In this document: one piece after another, positions 52,715 through 62,025 of the stretch
Layout: the number at the start of each line of letters is the position of its first letter
Position numbering within the stretch: position 1 is the first letter of the stretch
The notes under the pieces: model-generated
Databases searched by the model: none
Seen by the model: the letters and a program-made list of their open reading frames with translations, nothing else
What the model was told of the DNA's origin: nothing
Position numbers and translations under genes: made by a program
NCBI GenBank assembly: GCA_024230295.1
Contig: JAAERN010000009.1
Span: forward strand, 232,238-296,237
Direction: 5' to 3'
From: Planctomycetota bacterium
GTDB lineage: Bacteria > Planctomycetota > Phycisphaerae > Phycisphaerales > SM1A02
Length of the DNA stretch: 64,000 nucleotides

Positions 52715-54313
52715 TTACTGGTCCATGAGCGATCGCGGCTTTGGGGACTGATAGGTCACGGGTAGTGTCAGTGAGAACGCCGCACCCGACGATTCTGGTT
52801 CCAATGACAATGTCGCTTGCAGCATCTCGGCAAGCTCTCGGCAGATAGCCAGACCCAAGCCGGTGCCTGAGTGTTGCCTTGTATGACTGGCATCGACTTG
52901 GCGGAATTTCTCGAAGATGACATCCCGCATATCCGCAGGGATACCCGGCCCTGTATCTGCGACAGTGAGGATGATGTGTGTTGTCGTGCCTTCGTCGATC
53001 ACCTTGGACGCCGTAATTGAGACAATACCCTCCTCCGGCGTGAACTTGATTGCGTTCGACACCAGGTTGTAGAGCACCTGTTGGACCTTTCCGGGATCGG
53101 TCTCGACTGATGGAAGCGTAGATGGCACAACCGCGTCAATGCGAATGGACTTGGCTGTTGCCTGTGGCGACATAATGCCGGCAATCCCTTCGACGAGATC
53201 GGTGATGCTGGTCGGCTCAATAGCTACCTCCATACGGCCTGCTTCAATTTTCGCCATGTTGAGCAGTTCATTGATCATCTCAAGCAAAGATCTGCCGCTG
53301 CTTGTGATGTTGGAGAGGTATCGACGGTGCTTTTCTGTAGGCACCGTCGAGTCTGCGAGCTCTTCCAGTAGTAGATCAGCGAAGCCAATAATCGAATTCA
53401 AAGGGGTTCTCAGTTCATGGCTCACGTTGGCGAGAAATTCACTCTTGAATCGCGAAGACTCCCAAAGTCCAATGTTGGCCTCAGCGAGTTCCGAGACTTT
53501 AAGGTCCAAGTTCTCGTTCATTGATTGAAGTCGGTCGCGAGCCTCACCGAGCCCGTCCAGCATGTGGTTGAGGCCCTCGGAGAGCTCTTGGAACTCATCT
53601 CCTGTATGGATATCGGCCCGAGCATCGATCTGCCCTTCCCCGACGCGGTCCACGAGGCGGCGAAGCCGACGAACCGGAGAGAAAATTAATCGGAACAAGA
53701 TGAACCAGAAGACGATGACCGAGAGAACGCCGGCGGCCAGCCCCGTCAACACGATTACCGCTCGGCTTCGATCAAGCTGCCTTTCACCAAACTGGGTGCT
53801 TCGAGAGACCACGAGCAGTCCTCGGATCGGATCAATCACAGTTGGTGTGGCGACGCCCGGACTGTAGTCGGCGTGCTGTTGATTCCCAAGCGTTCTCAAG
53901 CGGGAAGCCGTGACTGGCTTGGCGAATGAGATCAATTCATGATCGTCCTGAAGCTGGGTCGCTGTGAACCAGGGCTGGTCCGAATTTCCCGTAAACGCCG
54001 CCAGCGCGCGACTTACAAAAGCATTGGGATCGGACTTCAGATCAATGTCGTCAATTGGAACCCATGAGACATGCATTCCACCTTCAGGTCCTGCGATCGC
54101 AAGATCTGTGCGGCGAAGATGGTGCAAGCCACCAAGCTCGATTTTACCAGCGAGCCACGCATCGGAAACCTGTTCGGCAACCTCCACCTGATTCTCATGG
54201 ATGAGAGTTCGCACCCCAACCCATGGAACCAGAAGGGCACCGACAAGAATTGCAACGATGGCGCACCCGAAGAGAATCAGGCATTTGTTAGCGAGACTGA
54301 TTCCGCGTGACAT
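52715..54313 (-). CDS. Membrane sensor histidine kinase
   Basis: 532 aa. Transmembrane helix at residues 8-34, an extracytoplasmic sensor region (about 35-180), a second helix (about 185-211), a HAMP linker, a short coiled coil, HisKA with the phosphorylated His299 (FLANVSHELRTPLNSIIGF), and an HATPase domain with N-box NLVSNAIKF, G1 DTGPGIP, F-box FEKFRQ and G2 GTGLGLAI. No response-regulator gene is adjacent, so it is an orphan kinase here. Confidence 0.9.
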   Translation of the reverse strand: MSRGISLANKCLILFGCAIVAILVGALLVPWVGVRTLIHENQVEVAEQVSDAWLAGKIELGGLHHLRRTDLAIAGPEGGMHVSWVPIDDIDLKSDPNAFVSRALAAFTGNSDQPWFTATQLQDDHELISFAKPVTASRLRTLGNQQHADYSPGVATPTVIDPIRGLLVVSRSTQFGERQLDRSRAVIVLTGLAAGVLSVIVFWFILFRLIFSPVRRLRRLVDRVGEGQIDARADIHTGDEFQELSEGLNHMLDGLGEARDRLQSMNENLDLKVSELAEANIGLWESSRFKSEFLANVSHELRTPLNSIIGFADLLLEELADSTVPTEKHRRYLSNITSSGRSLLEMINELLNMAKIEAGRMEVAIEPTSITDLVEGIAGIMSPQATAKSIRIDAVVPSTLPSVETDPGKVQQVLYNLVSNAIKFTPEEGIVSITASKVIDEGTTTHIILTVADTGPGIPADMRDVIFEKFRQVDASHTRQHSGTGLGLAICRELAEMLQATLSLEPESSGAAFSLTLPVTYQSPKPRSLMDQ

Positions 54314-54372
54314 TTCGTGGGCAGCCTATCAGGGGCGAGCCACTACGGGCAGATCTAAGCGCTGCCCAAATG

Positions 54373-54618
54373 CTATCTGCCAGTCAGTGCCGAGATGTGA
54401 TCGTCGGCCCCTGGAACCACGTGGCGAACCCGAGCAGCGTCGAATGAATCGGGCAATGCCTGTCCATGCTCGAACATCGTGAGGATGACCGCTTTGGCAA
54501 TGCCTTCGGGTGAAATGTGTCCGCTTGGGCACCAGTAGTCGTAGTCAGCCCAGTTCAGTCGGATCGTGGCATGGCTGCCGTCGTCGAGAACACACCGAAA
54601 TGACCAGCCCCTGGCCAT
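54373..54618 (-). CDS. Hypothetical small protein, 81 aa
   Basis: No family recognised. Soluble and acidic, with RLNWADYDYWCPSGHISPEG in the middle. GAGGAG is 6 nt before the ATG at 54618, a strong start; the frame is open to 54660 without such a site. It lies 59 nt upstream of the kinase gene in the same direction and is divergent from the MacB-like permease gene. Confidence 0.6.
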   Translation of the reverse strand: MARGWSFRCVLDDGSHATIRLNWADYDYWCPSGHISPEGIAKAVILTMFEHGQALPDSFDAARVRHVVPGADDHISALTGR

Positions 54619-54674
54619 GACGGTCTCCTCGATAATTTCAATGGAATCATGGGAACCCATCCATCGAGCGTACC

Positions 54675-56033
54675 ATGCTGGCTCGAGGCATCACCCCACC
54701 CATGCAATTCCTTCTAGAGACAGTTCGTCTGGGTTTGACCAATCTGCGGCTTCACATGCTGCGATCTGTGCTAACCAGCCTCGGAATCATCCTTGGTGTT
54801 GCGGCGGTTATCCTGATGGTGGCCATTGGAGAAGGAAACAAACGGGCGGCCATTCGTGATATCCAAGCTCTGGGGGCGAGAAATATCATCGTTCGCTCTC
54901 AAAGACCACCCGAGTCGTCCTCGGTGGGAACGCAGCGGCGGAGTTTCGTAGCGAAGTTCGGCCTGACAGACTCCGACTGGAATCGATTGGAGTCAGCGCT
55001 TCCAGACGCCTCAAGGCTCGTTCCACTCAAAGCCTTTGGCGCCGAGATATCGCGGGGTTCGCGGCGAACTGTCAGCCAGGTCTTCGGGACGACTCCGGCA
55101 CTTCTGGAGATCTTGAACCTCAGCTTGGAGTCCGGAGGTCGGTATCTCGTTCCAGAGGATGAAGAGGGATACAACCGAGTGGCAGTGATCGGATCGGCGG
55201 TTGCCGAGCAGTTCTTTCCGCTCAGAACTGCACTGGGGGAATCCATTCGCATCGACGACCGTATTTTCTCCGTGGTAGGTGTGCTGGAACCTGTTGGACT
55301 CTCAGGTGGAGCTGGCGGAGCGCTGGTTGGCCGCGACTTGAATCTTGACGTACACATTCCAATCTCAACAGGACGCATGGAATTCAGCGACGCTGTCTAC
55401 CGGCGTGTGAGTGGTTCATTTTCGGGCGAGGAAACACGGTATTCAGAAATATATATCGAGTCACGGAATCCGAACGATGTAATGCCGATGTCGCATCGTG
55501 TTCGTCGTGTGATTGATGTTGGCCACAAGGACACCTCGGATGTGACCATTATTGTGCCGTGGGAACTACTCGCCAACGTGGAGCGAACGACCTTTGCAAT
55601 GAATCTACTCTTGACGGCGATAGCTGCCATCAGTCTTCTGGTGGGTGGTATTGGCATCATGAATATCATGCTGGCGTCGGTGATCGAGCGCACGCGAGAA
55701 ATTGGAATTCGGCGAGCAATGGGGGCAACCCGAACCCACATCGTCTCACAGTTCCTGGTTGAAACCGGGACACTTTCCGCTGCGGGCGGAACCCTCGGGA
55801 TTTTTTTCGGCGTAGGACTCTCACTGGCTGTGGACAAACTGCTGCCATGGATACTCGCGCTCCCGTTTGTTCAGCGGCATATTGAAACTCAGATTAATTT
55901 TGAAGCTGCGATCACACCCTGGTCTGTGGTGGTGTCATTCGCAGTGGCTGCTGGGACTGGAATTGCGTTTGGTATCTACCCTGCAATACTGGCCAGTCGT
56001 CAGGATCCAATCGAAGCGTTGCGTCACGAATGA
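54675..56033 (+). CDS. MacB-like ABC transporter permease
   Basis: 452 aa, MacB/FtsX-family permease. N-terminal helix (MLRSVLTSLGIILGVAAVILM) followed by the signature AIGEGNKRAAIRDIQALGARN, a MacB-type periplasmic domain (about residues 60-310), then three C-terminal helices with VGGIGIMNIMLASVIERTREIGIRRAMGA. Closing YPAILASRQDPIEALRHE is typical. No ATPase or membrane-fusion gene is beside it. Met at 54702 is an alternative start. Its 3' end overlaps the convergent gene by 10 bp. Confidence 0.88.
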   Translation: MLARGITPPMQFLLETVRLGLTNLRLHMLRSVLTSLGIILGVAAVILMVAIGEGNKRAAIRDIQALGARNIIVRSQRPPESSSVGTQRRSFVAKFGLTDSDWNRLESALPDASRLVPLKAFGAEISRGSRRTVSQVFGTTPALLEILNLSLESGGRYLVPEDEEGYNRVAVIGSAVAEQFFPLRTALGESIRIDDRIFSVVGVLEPVGLSGGAGGALVGRDLNLDVHIPISTGRMEFSDAVYRRVSGSFSGEETRYSEIYIESRNPNDVMPMSHRVRRVIDVGHKDTSDVTIIVPWELLANVERTTFAMNLLLTAIAAISLLVGGIGIMNIMLASVIERTREIGIRRAMGATRTHIVSQFLVETGTLSAAGGTLGIFFGVGLSLAVDKLLPWILALPFVQRHIETQINFEAAITPWSVVVSFAVAAGTGIAFGIYPAILASRQDPIEALRHE

Positions 56034-56863
56034 GACTCTGATTCGTATCGCAGTCGTTCGGTGAGTGGAATTTCAACACGGACATCCGATCCTTCGAATC
56101 GCAGTACTCGCGGAGTATTGCCCTGCGGAACCGGAATCCGGAAGTCGAAGCCATTGATCTGGCGGTGAATCCAACGCGGTGCGCGAATCACCAATGAGCG
56201 ATTGAAGGGCTGCATCTCCGCCCAGTTTCCTCCATATCGCTTCCATGCTTTTGGCTCGATATTTCTGGTGAGAACCTCCATGAGCTCTGCCCGCCGTGTC
56301 TCAAGATCATCGCCAGGCATCGCTCCGCCACCGCCGGAACCACCACCAGAACCACCACCAGAACCACCTCCAAGATTGAGATTCGGTGGATCGTTGTAAT
56401 CAGGAATGGGTATCAGTTGATCTTCGATGGGAAGCACACGCACTGTTTGCATCGAGGTGGTTCCCAAGGCTTCTTTGGTTGAGACCTCAATCGACCCATG
56501 GCGTACCTGCCATGTACAGGGCTCCGGCTTGCTGCACTGTGCCAAAGCATCCTGCAGGAGATTCAGCGCAGGACGATGTGACGCGGGAAGCGTGACCAGA
56601 AGCGCGGGATCGATTCCATTGGGGCGACTCTCTGTCCGTTTCAAGAGTCGAACAGTCACACCAGTCTGGGCTGCGATGAGTTCAACGACCTCAGAGACTG
56701 GGACCGCTTCCAAAGGCACATCGATGTCGGTGTAGATCATCTTCGAGAGGACGCCGCCATTGCGGGGATCTGCAGATTGCGGTTCGGTCGGACCTGCTGT
56801 AGCCGAGCCAACCAGTAGGGCGATGGCGATCAATCCCAAAGAGCGAAGCATGGCTCGTGTCAT
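56024..56863 (-). CDS. Secreted STN-like protein with Gly/Ser linker
   Basis: 279 aa. Signal peptide (MLRSLGLIAIALLVGSATAG), then a secretin/TonB short N-terminal-like domain (about residues 45-130, VPVSEVVELIAAQTGVTVRLL, LNLLQDALAQ, WQVRHGSIEVS), a natural (GGGS)n linker (about residues 165-180), and a C-terminal domain with RAELMEVLTRNIEP and QPFNRSLVIRAPRWIHRQINGF. Such two-part proteins are common in planctomycetes; function unknown. GGAGG precedes the ATG, which overlaps the upstream stop as ATGA. Confidence 0.65.
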   Translation of the reverse strand: MTRAMLRSLGLIAIALLVGSATAGPTEPQSADPRNGGVLSKMIYTDIDVPLEAVPVSEVVELIAAQTGVTVRLLKRTESRPNGIDPALLVTLPASHRPALNLLQDALAQCSKPEPCTWQVRHGSIEVSTKEALGTTSMQTVRVLPIEDQLIPIPDYNDPPNLNLGGGSGGGSGGGSGGGGAMPGDDLETRRAELMEVLTRNIEPKAWKRYGGNWAEMQPFNRSLVIRAPRWIHRQINGFDFRIPVPQGNTPRVLRFEGSDVRVEIPLTERLRYESESHS

Positions 56864-58479
56864 CGTCTCACCTCCGTGAGGCCATCGGTAGTACCGGGCT
56901 GTATTCGCCTTACGATATCATCCAATGCCAAAATGGCAAAAGCCTGGGATTGAACAGACATTCGCTCGTCCCAAGCCGCCGAGCGCACGCCCCCAGCCGC
57001 TTTTGTGGGATCCATCGTAAGGCTCGCCTCTCGTTGGCTCATGATGAGCGAGGCCAGAAGAAACCGCACGTCCTCAAGACTACCTGACGATGATGGCGAG
57101 TTGTCGCCAACTGATGCGGCGGCGGGGATGAATGCCGCCTGTCGCAGGAGTTCGCTGGTCAAGCGAGCCGGTCCGGGAAGTTGCGTCGCGGTGATCGCCC
57201 TTGAGAAGCGTTCTGGTAGCGCTTCCCAGTGTGATCGAAGCACGGGTTCGGCTTGATCAGTACTGCTTGTGAGCATGTCTGCCCATCCGATCCATGGGAG
57301 CAGGGCATCGATGTCCCTTTGCGATAGGGCCGATGACTCTTGAAGGAACGACCGCACTTGGCTTCGGTACATCGGATAGCGAGAGAGTGACCACGCGGCA
57401 ACAGCACGATTGATCAGTGGTTCTTCTTTGTTGTCAAGGGCTGCAGCGACGACCTCCACCGTTGCTGGATCTGGTTCAGCAATCGCAACAACAATGGCTG
57501 CGACGATCGGATCACTTGTGCTGAGTTGGGCAATGATGGCGTCCTTGGCGGCGGAGGCGGCGAGTGACAAATCTGGCAGGGATTCTGTTTTTGCTAGCCG
57601 GTCAAGGGCGAGTGCACCAAGTGCGATGTCACGATCGTTTGCCTGCATTGGACGATATCGGTTGGACATAGGGTTGTACGTACCCAAGAGGTTGACGTTG
57701 CCCTTCTCATCGGTCCATGTATGGGTTAGGAGGTGTGAACCCACACGGCGAAGTCGATCGAGAACCGCATTCCGATCCATACTGCGAGAGCTGTCTCTGG
57801 CACCTCGTTCAAACAAGCATGGCGCATCGCCAGTGGCATACTGAACCAAGTCGATTGTCTCGAAGGCATACAGTGTGGCACGGCCGGTTTTGCGGGCTGC
57901 ATCGAGCGATGTGGGCGTGTATCCGGACACAGTCGCGAGTTCATTGAGCGTTGCAAGCGTGGCGGCAGAGCCCGTGAGTCGAAGGGCCGAGGGGGATTTC
58001 ACAATCCATTCGGATCCTGCACGGAGTGCTAGGCCGTGCTTCGCGGGGCTCAACTGGTCAGCAATGATCTGAAGTGTCGGAGCGGTCAACGGAGTGAAGT
58101 CGCCTGCTAACTCGACTTCCAACGTGGCGGTCTTCAGCCCGGCCTCGGCCAGTGTGTCCGGCAGATTCACGAGACCGGAGTCAGATCGTGCTTCTGTGAA
58201 CAGTTCCAGCCCTGCAGTTCCTACGGGATCGTCGTCGCCATCCGCTCGAATTGACCATGCTGAGGCGATTGGGCGTCCGTGGTGACGAAGGACGGCGTGA
58301 ATCGCGGCTGGGGGAGGAATCGACGCCTCTGCGGGAGTGAGCTGCCCCGAGTCAACGATTTGTCGGATTCGATACCAACTCTGGACAGCGTGGCCAGGGT
58401 CGGGGATTGTCACCGAAGCGGCAGCAGCCATCCCGTACAGACCGCACGCGCCCCCCAGCCATGCCTCTCGTACGTTCAT
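56860..58479 (-). CDS. Hypothetical secreted protein, about 539 aa
   Basis: No family recognised. Start at 58479 gives MNVREAWLGGACGLYGMAAAASV, a plausible export signal; the frame runs open to 58569 but those codons look non-coding. The middle (LFERGARDSSRSMDRNAVLDRL, TYNPMSNRYRP) and the helical, Ala/Leu-rich second half suggest a repeat-type alpha-solenoid, perhaps HEAT-like (SLAASAAKDAIIAQLSTSDP, EEPLINRAVAAWSLSRYP). It is coupled to the STN-like gene and probably functions with it outside the cytoplasm. Confidence 0.6.
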   Translation of the reverse strand: MNVREAWLGGACGLYGMAAAASVTIPDPGHAVQSWYRIRQIVDSGQLTPAEASIPPPAAIHAVLRHHGRPIASAWSIRADGDDDPVGTAGLELFTEARSDSGLVNLPDTLAEAGLKTATLEVELAGDFTPLTAPTLQIIADQLSPAKHGLALRAGSEWIVKSPSALRLTGSAATLATLNELATVSGYTPTSLDAARKTGRATLYAFETIDLVQYATGDAPCLFERGARDSSRSMDRNAVLDRLRRVGSHLLTHTWTDEKGNVNLLGTYNPMSNRYRPMQANDRDIALGALALDRLAKTESLPDLSLAASAAKDAIIAQLSTSDPIVAAIVVAIAEPDPATVEVVAAALDNKEEPLINRAVAAWSLSRYPMYRSQVRSFLQESSALSQRDIDALLPWIGWADMLTSSTDQAEPVLRSHWEALPERFSRAITATQLPGPARLTSELLRQAAFIPAAASVGDNSPSSSGSLEDVRFLLASLIMSQREASLTMDPTKAAGGVRSAAWDERMSVQSQAFAILALDDIVRRIQPGTTDGLTEVRR

Positions 58480-58754
58480 GGAACCCGCTCCTTCGCCAAT
58501 TCTGGCACTATGACTTGCCCGGCCCGCAGTATGGGCCATGGTATGCGAGGCTGGCTTGATTGCCTGCAATGTCCCCAGTGCTGAAGAGATGAGGAGGATG
58601 CGCCGTGACGCTTGCGACGCTCATGAATTGGACAGCGAACCGCCGAAAGATGGCTGTGTTAACGCTGCTTACCTTTGTCGCGATGTGCTGACGGCTTCCT
58701 GCCGGGAGAGACAGGAAGCCGTCTGCGTCATCGGTCAATGAACCCTGATTGAGA
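58480..58754. other. 275-bp gap between rpsA and the 539-aa gene
   Basis: Holds the rpsA-distal hairpin (58690-58723) and the upstream region of the 539-aa gene. Short open frames here show no protein-like composition, and I recognise no RNA motif. Confidence 0.5.
58690..58723 (-). terminator. Hairpin downstream of rpsA
   Basis: GACGGCTTCCTG pairs perfectly over 12 bp with CAGGAAGCCGTC around a 10-nt loop, 31 nt after the rpsA stop. On the minus strand no U-tract follows. Likely terminator or 3'-end stabiliser of the S1 message. Confidence 0.65.
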
Positions 58755-60539
58755 TCAGAGCTCGATCTTGTCGGTGCCGAGTGCGCCATGGTCGTCCATG
58801 CCGCCACGAGTCGGAGCCGCCTTCGGTGTGGGCGACGATCCGTCGTCATCCGAAGCCGAACCCGAACCTTCCTCTTCGCCTCGAGCAGCGTCGCCCCACT
58901 GGGCACGCTTGAGGCTGAGGCCGATCTTCCGCTCGTCGGTGTCGACGCGAAGAATCTTGACGTCAACCTCTTGCTCCGGCTTGACGACATCCTGTGGATC
59001 GTCAACCTTCTCATCGGAGAGTTCCGAGATGTGAAGCAGGCCTTCGAGGCCTTCTTCAAGTTCAACAAACACACCAAAGTTGGTGATCTTGGTGACTTTG
59101 CCATGAACAACCATGCCGGGGTGGTACGCGTCTGGGATGGCGCTGACCCAAGGGTCTTCAGTGAGTTGCTTGACACCGAGTCCGACTCGCTGCTTTTCCT
59201 GATCGATCTCGAGTACGACGCACTCGACTGGATCGCCCTTCTTGTACTTCTCGTTGGCGTGGGAGATTTTCTCTGTCCACGACATGTCCGAGACGTGCAG
59301 CAAGCCATCGATGCCGGGCTCGATTTCGATGAAGGCACCGTAGTTGGTGAGGTTCCTGACAGTTCCCTCGACGATGGTTCCAGTTGGGTAACGCTCGGCA
59401 ACGAGCTCCCATGGATTCAACTCGGTCTGCTTGATACCGAGTGAGATCTCTTGCTTGTCTCGATTGATGTCCAGAACAACAACTTCAATCTCATCACCGA
59501 TAGACACCATCTCACTTGGATGGTTGATGCGGCGCGTCCATGACATTTCTGAGACGTGTACCAGTCCCTCGATGCCTTCCATCAACTCAATGAATGCACC
59601 GTAACTGACCAAGCTGACGACCTTGCCGCTGATGCGGTTGTTGATCGGGAAGCGAGCTTCAATGTCATCCCATGGCGAGGGCTCTTTCTGCTTGAGGCCA
59701 AGGGCGATCTTCTCTTTCTCTCGATCGATTCGAAGGACCTTGACTTCGAGCTCATCGCCCGGTTTGCAGATTTCACTTGGATGATTGACCCGGCCCCAGC
59801 TCATGTCAGTGATGTGGAGAAGGCCATCGATTCCACCGAGGTCGATGAAGGCACCGAAGTCAGCGATGTTCGTGACTACGCCCTTGATCAGCTCGCCCTC
59901 ATCGATGCTGCCGAGGATCTTGTCCTTGGCTTCAGCTCGCTCACGCTCGAGAACTCGTCGGCGACTGATGACGATGTTGCGGCGGTCCTCATCGATCTTG
60001 AGAATCTCCGCTCGAATCGTACGACCGATGAACTCGCTGACGTCACCAGGTCGGCGGACGTCGATCTGCGAAGCTGGCAGGAATACCGGCACGCCGATGT
60101 CTACCAGCAAGCCGCCCTTGATCTTCCGCATGCCGCGGCCTTCGACCAGATCGCCTTCATTCTTGGATTCAAGTACACGTTCCCAACCGCGGATGCGGTC
60201 GGCTTTTCGCTTGGAAAGCTTGACGATGCCAGTGCCATCGTCGAACTCCTCAAGAAGGACCTCGATTTCATCACCGGGCTGCAAGGCGTCGAAGTCGTCG
60301 AATTCACTCTTGTGGATGAGCCCTTCAGACTTCAAACCAACATCAACAACGGCTTCGTCGCCAGCTCGACCGGCAACTTTGCCCTTGAGGATTCTTCCGC
60401 GGGAAACCTGCTGAATATCTCCGGCAAGGAGCGTTTCAAGATTGCCGTCGCAGACGGCTTCGCCTGATCCGGTTCGAAGAAGCGCTGTAATTTCGGCATC
60501 GTCTACGCCGAGATCGGCGATGAGATTAAAATCAACCAT
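58755..60539 (-). CDS. rpsA: Ribosomal protein S1
   Basis: 594 aa with six S1 RNA-binding repeats; the last four show near-identical GAFIEL/HVSEMSW or GLLHISELS cores (for example NPWELVAERYPTGTIVEG). The N-terminal two bind the ribosome and the rest mRNA. A disordered acidic and Gly/Pro tail of about 50 residues ends in ALGTDKIEL. Met at 60539 (MVDFNLIADLG) is chosen; upstream codons to 60629 look non-coding. No Shine-Dalgarno is visible before it, as in some other rpsA genes. Confidence 0.93.
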   Translation of the reverse strand: MVDFNLIADLGVDDAEITALLRTGSGEAVCDGNLETLLAGDIQQVSRGRILKGKVAGRAGDEAVVDVGLKSEGLIHKSEFDDFDALQPGDEIEVLLEEFDDGTGIVKLSKRKADRIRGWERVLESKNEGDLVEGRGMRKIKGGLLVDIGVPVFLPASQIDVRRPGDVSEFIGRTIRAEILKIDEDRRNIVISRRRVLERERAEAKDKILGSIDEGELIKGVVTNIADFGAFIDLGGIDGLLHITDMSWGRVNHPSEICKPGDELEVKVLRIDREKEKIALGLKQKEPSPWDDIEARFPINNRISGKVVSLVSYGAFIELMEGIEGLVHVSEMSWTRRINHPSEMVSIGDEIEVVVLDINRDKQEISLGIKQTELNPWELVAERYPTGTIVEGTVRNLTNYGAFIEIEPGIDGLLHVSDMSWTEKISHANEKYKKGDPVECVVLEIDQEKQRVGLGVKQLTEDPWVSAIPDAYHPGMVVHGKVTKITNFGVFVELEEGLEGLLHISELSDEKVDDPQDVVKPEQEVDVKILRVDTDERKIGLSLKRAQWGDAARGEEEGSGSASDDDGSSPTPKAAPTRGGMDDHGALGTDKIEL

Positions 60540-60766
60540 GGGTGGAATATGCGGCGTCAGGGCGGGGTCATGCGGGCCGCGGCCGCACGCAATGGAACTG
60601 CATCGAGGTACTCGGATCAGACGCACCATGCGTCAGTCATTAGATTCCGGAACCGGTTCGATGGCCCTGAGTTGTGAGTCGAGCAGTATACAGAACACAA
60701 GCCGCCTAGCGGCATGCTCGGCTTCGATATGGACGTCTGATGTGGACTGAGGGGTCGAAGCCCCGA

Positions 60767-61063
60767 TCAGGGATCTTTGCCCGTAGGAACGATTGGATAT
60801 GGGCTCAGGATGCTGGGCTGGTCCATCAGGAAGATTCGGCCAAGATCATCAGAGGCCTGGCGGAGATTGATGTTTCCGACCATCGCCATGTTGTTATCGA
60901 TGTCGTACTGTGTTTCCGTCGTTCCCCGCACCTCGGGAGTCAGATTGCCGCGAATCGAGCCAATTGACACGTTTTCGGGGTTACTGGAGCAGCCGCCGAG
61001 GCCTAGTGAGAGCCCCAAGGCGAGCAGAGTGATAGTGAGGGAAGACAGGGACTGGCGTGACAT
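60767..61063 (-). CDS. Small lipoprotein, 98 aa
   Basis: Signal peptide with lipobox LGLGGC (Cys at about residue 25), followed by about 70 residues without recognised domain (IGSIRGNLTPEVRGTTETQYD, NNMAMVGNINLRQASDDLGR). The last part (LRQASDDLGRIFLMDQPSIL) looks like a family-conserved region of planctomycete small lipoproteins, but this is a guess. AGGAGG sits 7 nt before the ATG at 61063. The frame is open to 61369 through a structured leader. Confidence 0.65.
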   Translation of the reverse strand: MSRQSLSSLTITLLALGLSLGLGGCSSNPENVSIGSIRGNLTPEVRGTTETQYDIDNNMAMVGNINLRQASDDLGRIFLMDQPSILSPYPIVPTGKDP

Positions 61064-61427
61064 GAGATCCTCCTGAGTGGATAGGAGGCCCAGTGTCCCC
61101 GCGGGGAGCCTTCCTGTCAATCGCATGTGCCGGCAGGTCTTGAAATCATTGCTCAACGTGAAATCCAGCCTCGCCAGAGCCCCCTGGTGGTGGTACGGTT
61201 GCGGTGCGTCGAGGCGACTCCCCCTCGGACGTACGCGCCCGCGGGCACACTTGCTCGTTCCTATCGAATCCCTAGGGATCGACCGAGCCGCGTCGATGGT
61301 CAAGCCTCCACCGAGGGGACGGCCGGGAACGATGGCCTTCGAGCCCACCTGATACTTGGGTTCGAGCAAGTCCCAAGGCGGGTCTGCGATTCACATCGCA
61401 TCGTACGTCCGAGGAGGTCGCCCGGCG
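61064..61427 (-). other. 364-bp gap with nested inverted repeats
   Basis: Between the HIT gene and the small lipoprotein gene, same strand. CCTCGGACGTACG (61223-61235) has its exact complement at 61402-61414; nested inside, ACTTGCTCG (61249-61257) pairs with 61363-61371. Further elements are palindromes at 61096-61107, 61237-61246 and 61268-61279 and a 6-bp hairpin TGCGAT/ATCGCA (61385-61400). The open frame across it is Arg/Pro-rich and not protein-like. The layout fits a folded leader or an independent structured RNA; no known family matched by eye. Confidence 0.5.
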
Positions 61428-61940
61428 TTAGGGGGACCGAGCGTCTGTTTCCCGATAGAGGGCGGCGACATCGTCAAGACTTGAGGGGATGACTCTGGTA
61501 CCGGCGAGCGAACCCATGAAGTTCACATCGCCATGCCAGCGGGGCACGAGATGGGCATGGAGGTGCCCAGGAAGCCCGGCGCCTGCCGCGGCACCCTCGT
61601 TGATTCCCATGTTCACGCCTTGCGGATCAATCGCTCGGCGCATGAGTTGCCATGCATGATCGACGAGACACCAGAACGCCGTGCGTTCTGGTGGCGAGTA
61701 ATCAAGTAGCCGAGGCTGGGCGGCCCCGAGCGCAACGAGCAAATGTCCGTTTGCATACGGATGTCGGTTGAGCATGATGAGACCGTGTGTATCCCGATGC
61801 ACCACGTAGTTCGCGTCGTCGTCATCGGGTGTTTGCCAGCAATGGATCAGGAAGTCGTCCAGACCGCCGCCAGATCGGCTGTCGGAATCAAGCTGTTGAA
61901 GGTATTGCAACCGCCATGGAGCCCACATTGCGTCATGCAT
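61428..61940 (-). CDS. HIT-family nucleotide hydrolase/phosphorylase
   Basis: 170 aa, histidine-triad protein of the Ap4A phosphorylase-like subgroup. N-terminal MWAPWRLQYL is typical of the subgroup, LMLNRHPYANGHLLV holds the conserved strand, and the triad is HLHAHLVPRW. It acts on dinucleoside polyphosphates or adenylated small molecules; the precise substrate is unknown. GGAG lies about 10 nt before the ATG. It is divergent from the ABC-F gene, 85 bp apart. Confidence 0.88.
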   Translation of the reverse strand: MHDAMWAPWRLQYLQQLDSDSRSGGGLDDFLIHCWQTPDDDDANYVVHRDTHGLIMLNRHPYANGHLLVALGAAQPRLLDYSPPERTAFWCLVDHAWQLMRRAIDPQGVNMGINEGAAAGAGLPGHLHAHLVPRWHGDVNFMGSLAGTRVIPSSLDDVAALYRETDARSP

Positions 61941-62025
61941 CTTGAATCAATCTCCATACCAATTCGGACACCGTGCAGGGTACGCTTTGTTAATGGTTGG
62001 CCTGGCTATCGGGCCGAAATGAATC

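Noticed and set aside
61351..61380. tRNA or tmRNA T-arm-like CTTGGGTTCGAGCAAGTCCC
   Set aside because: The loop is 11 nt rather than 7, and no acceptor, anticodon arm or CCA end can be drawn.
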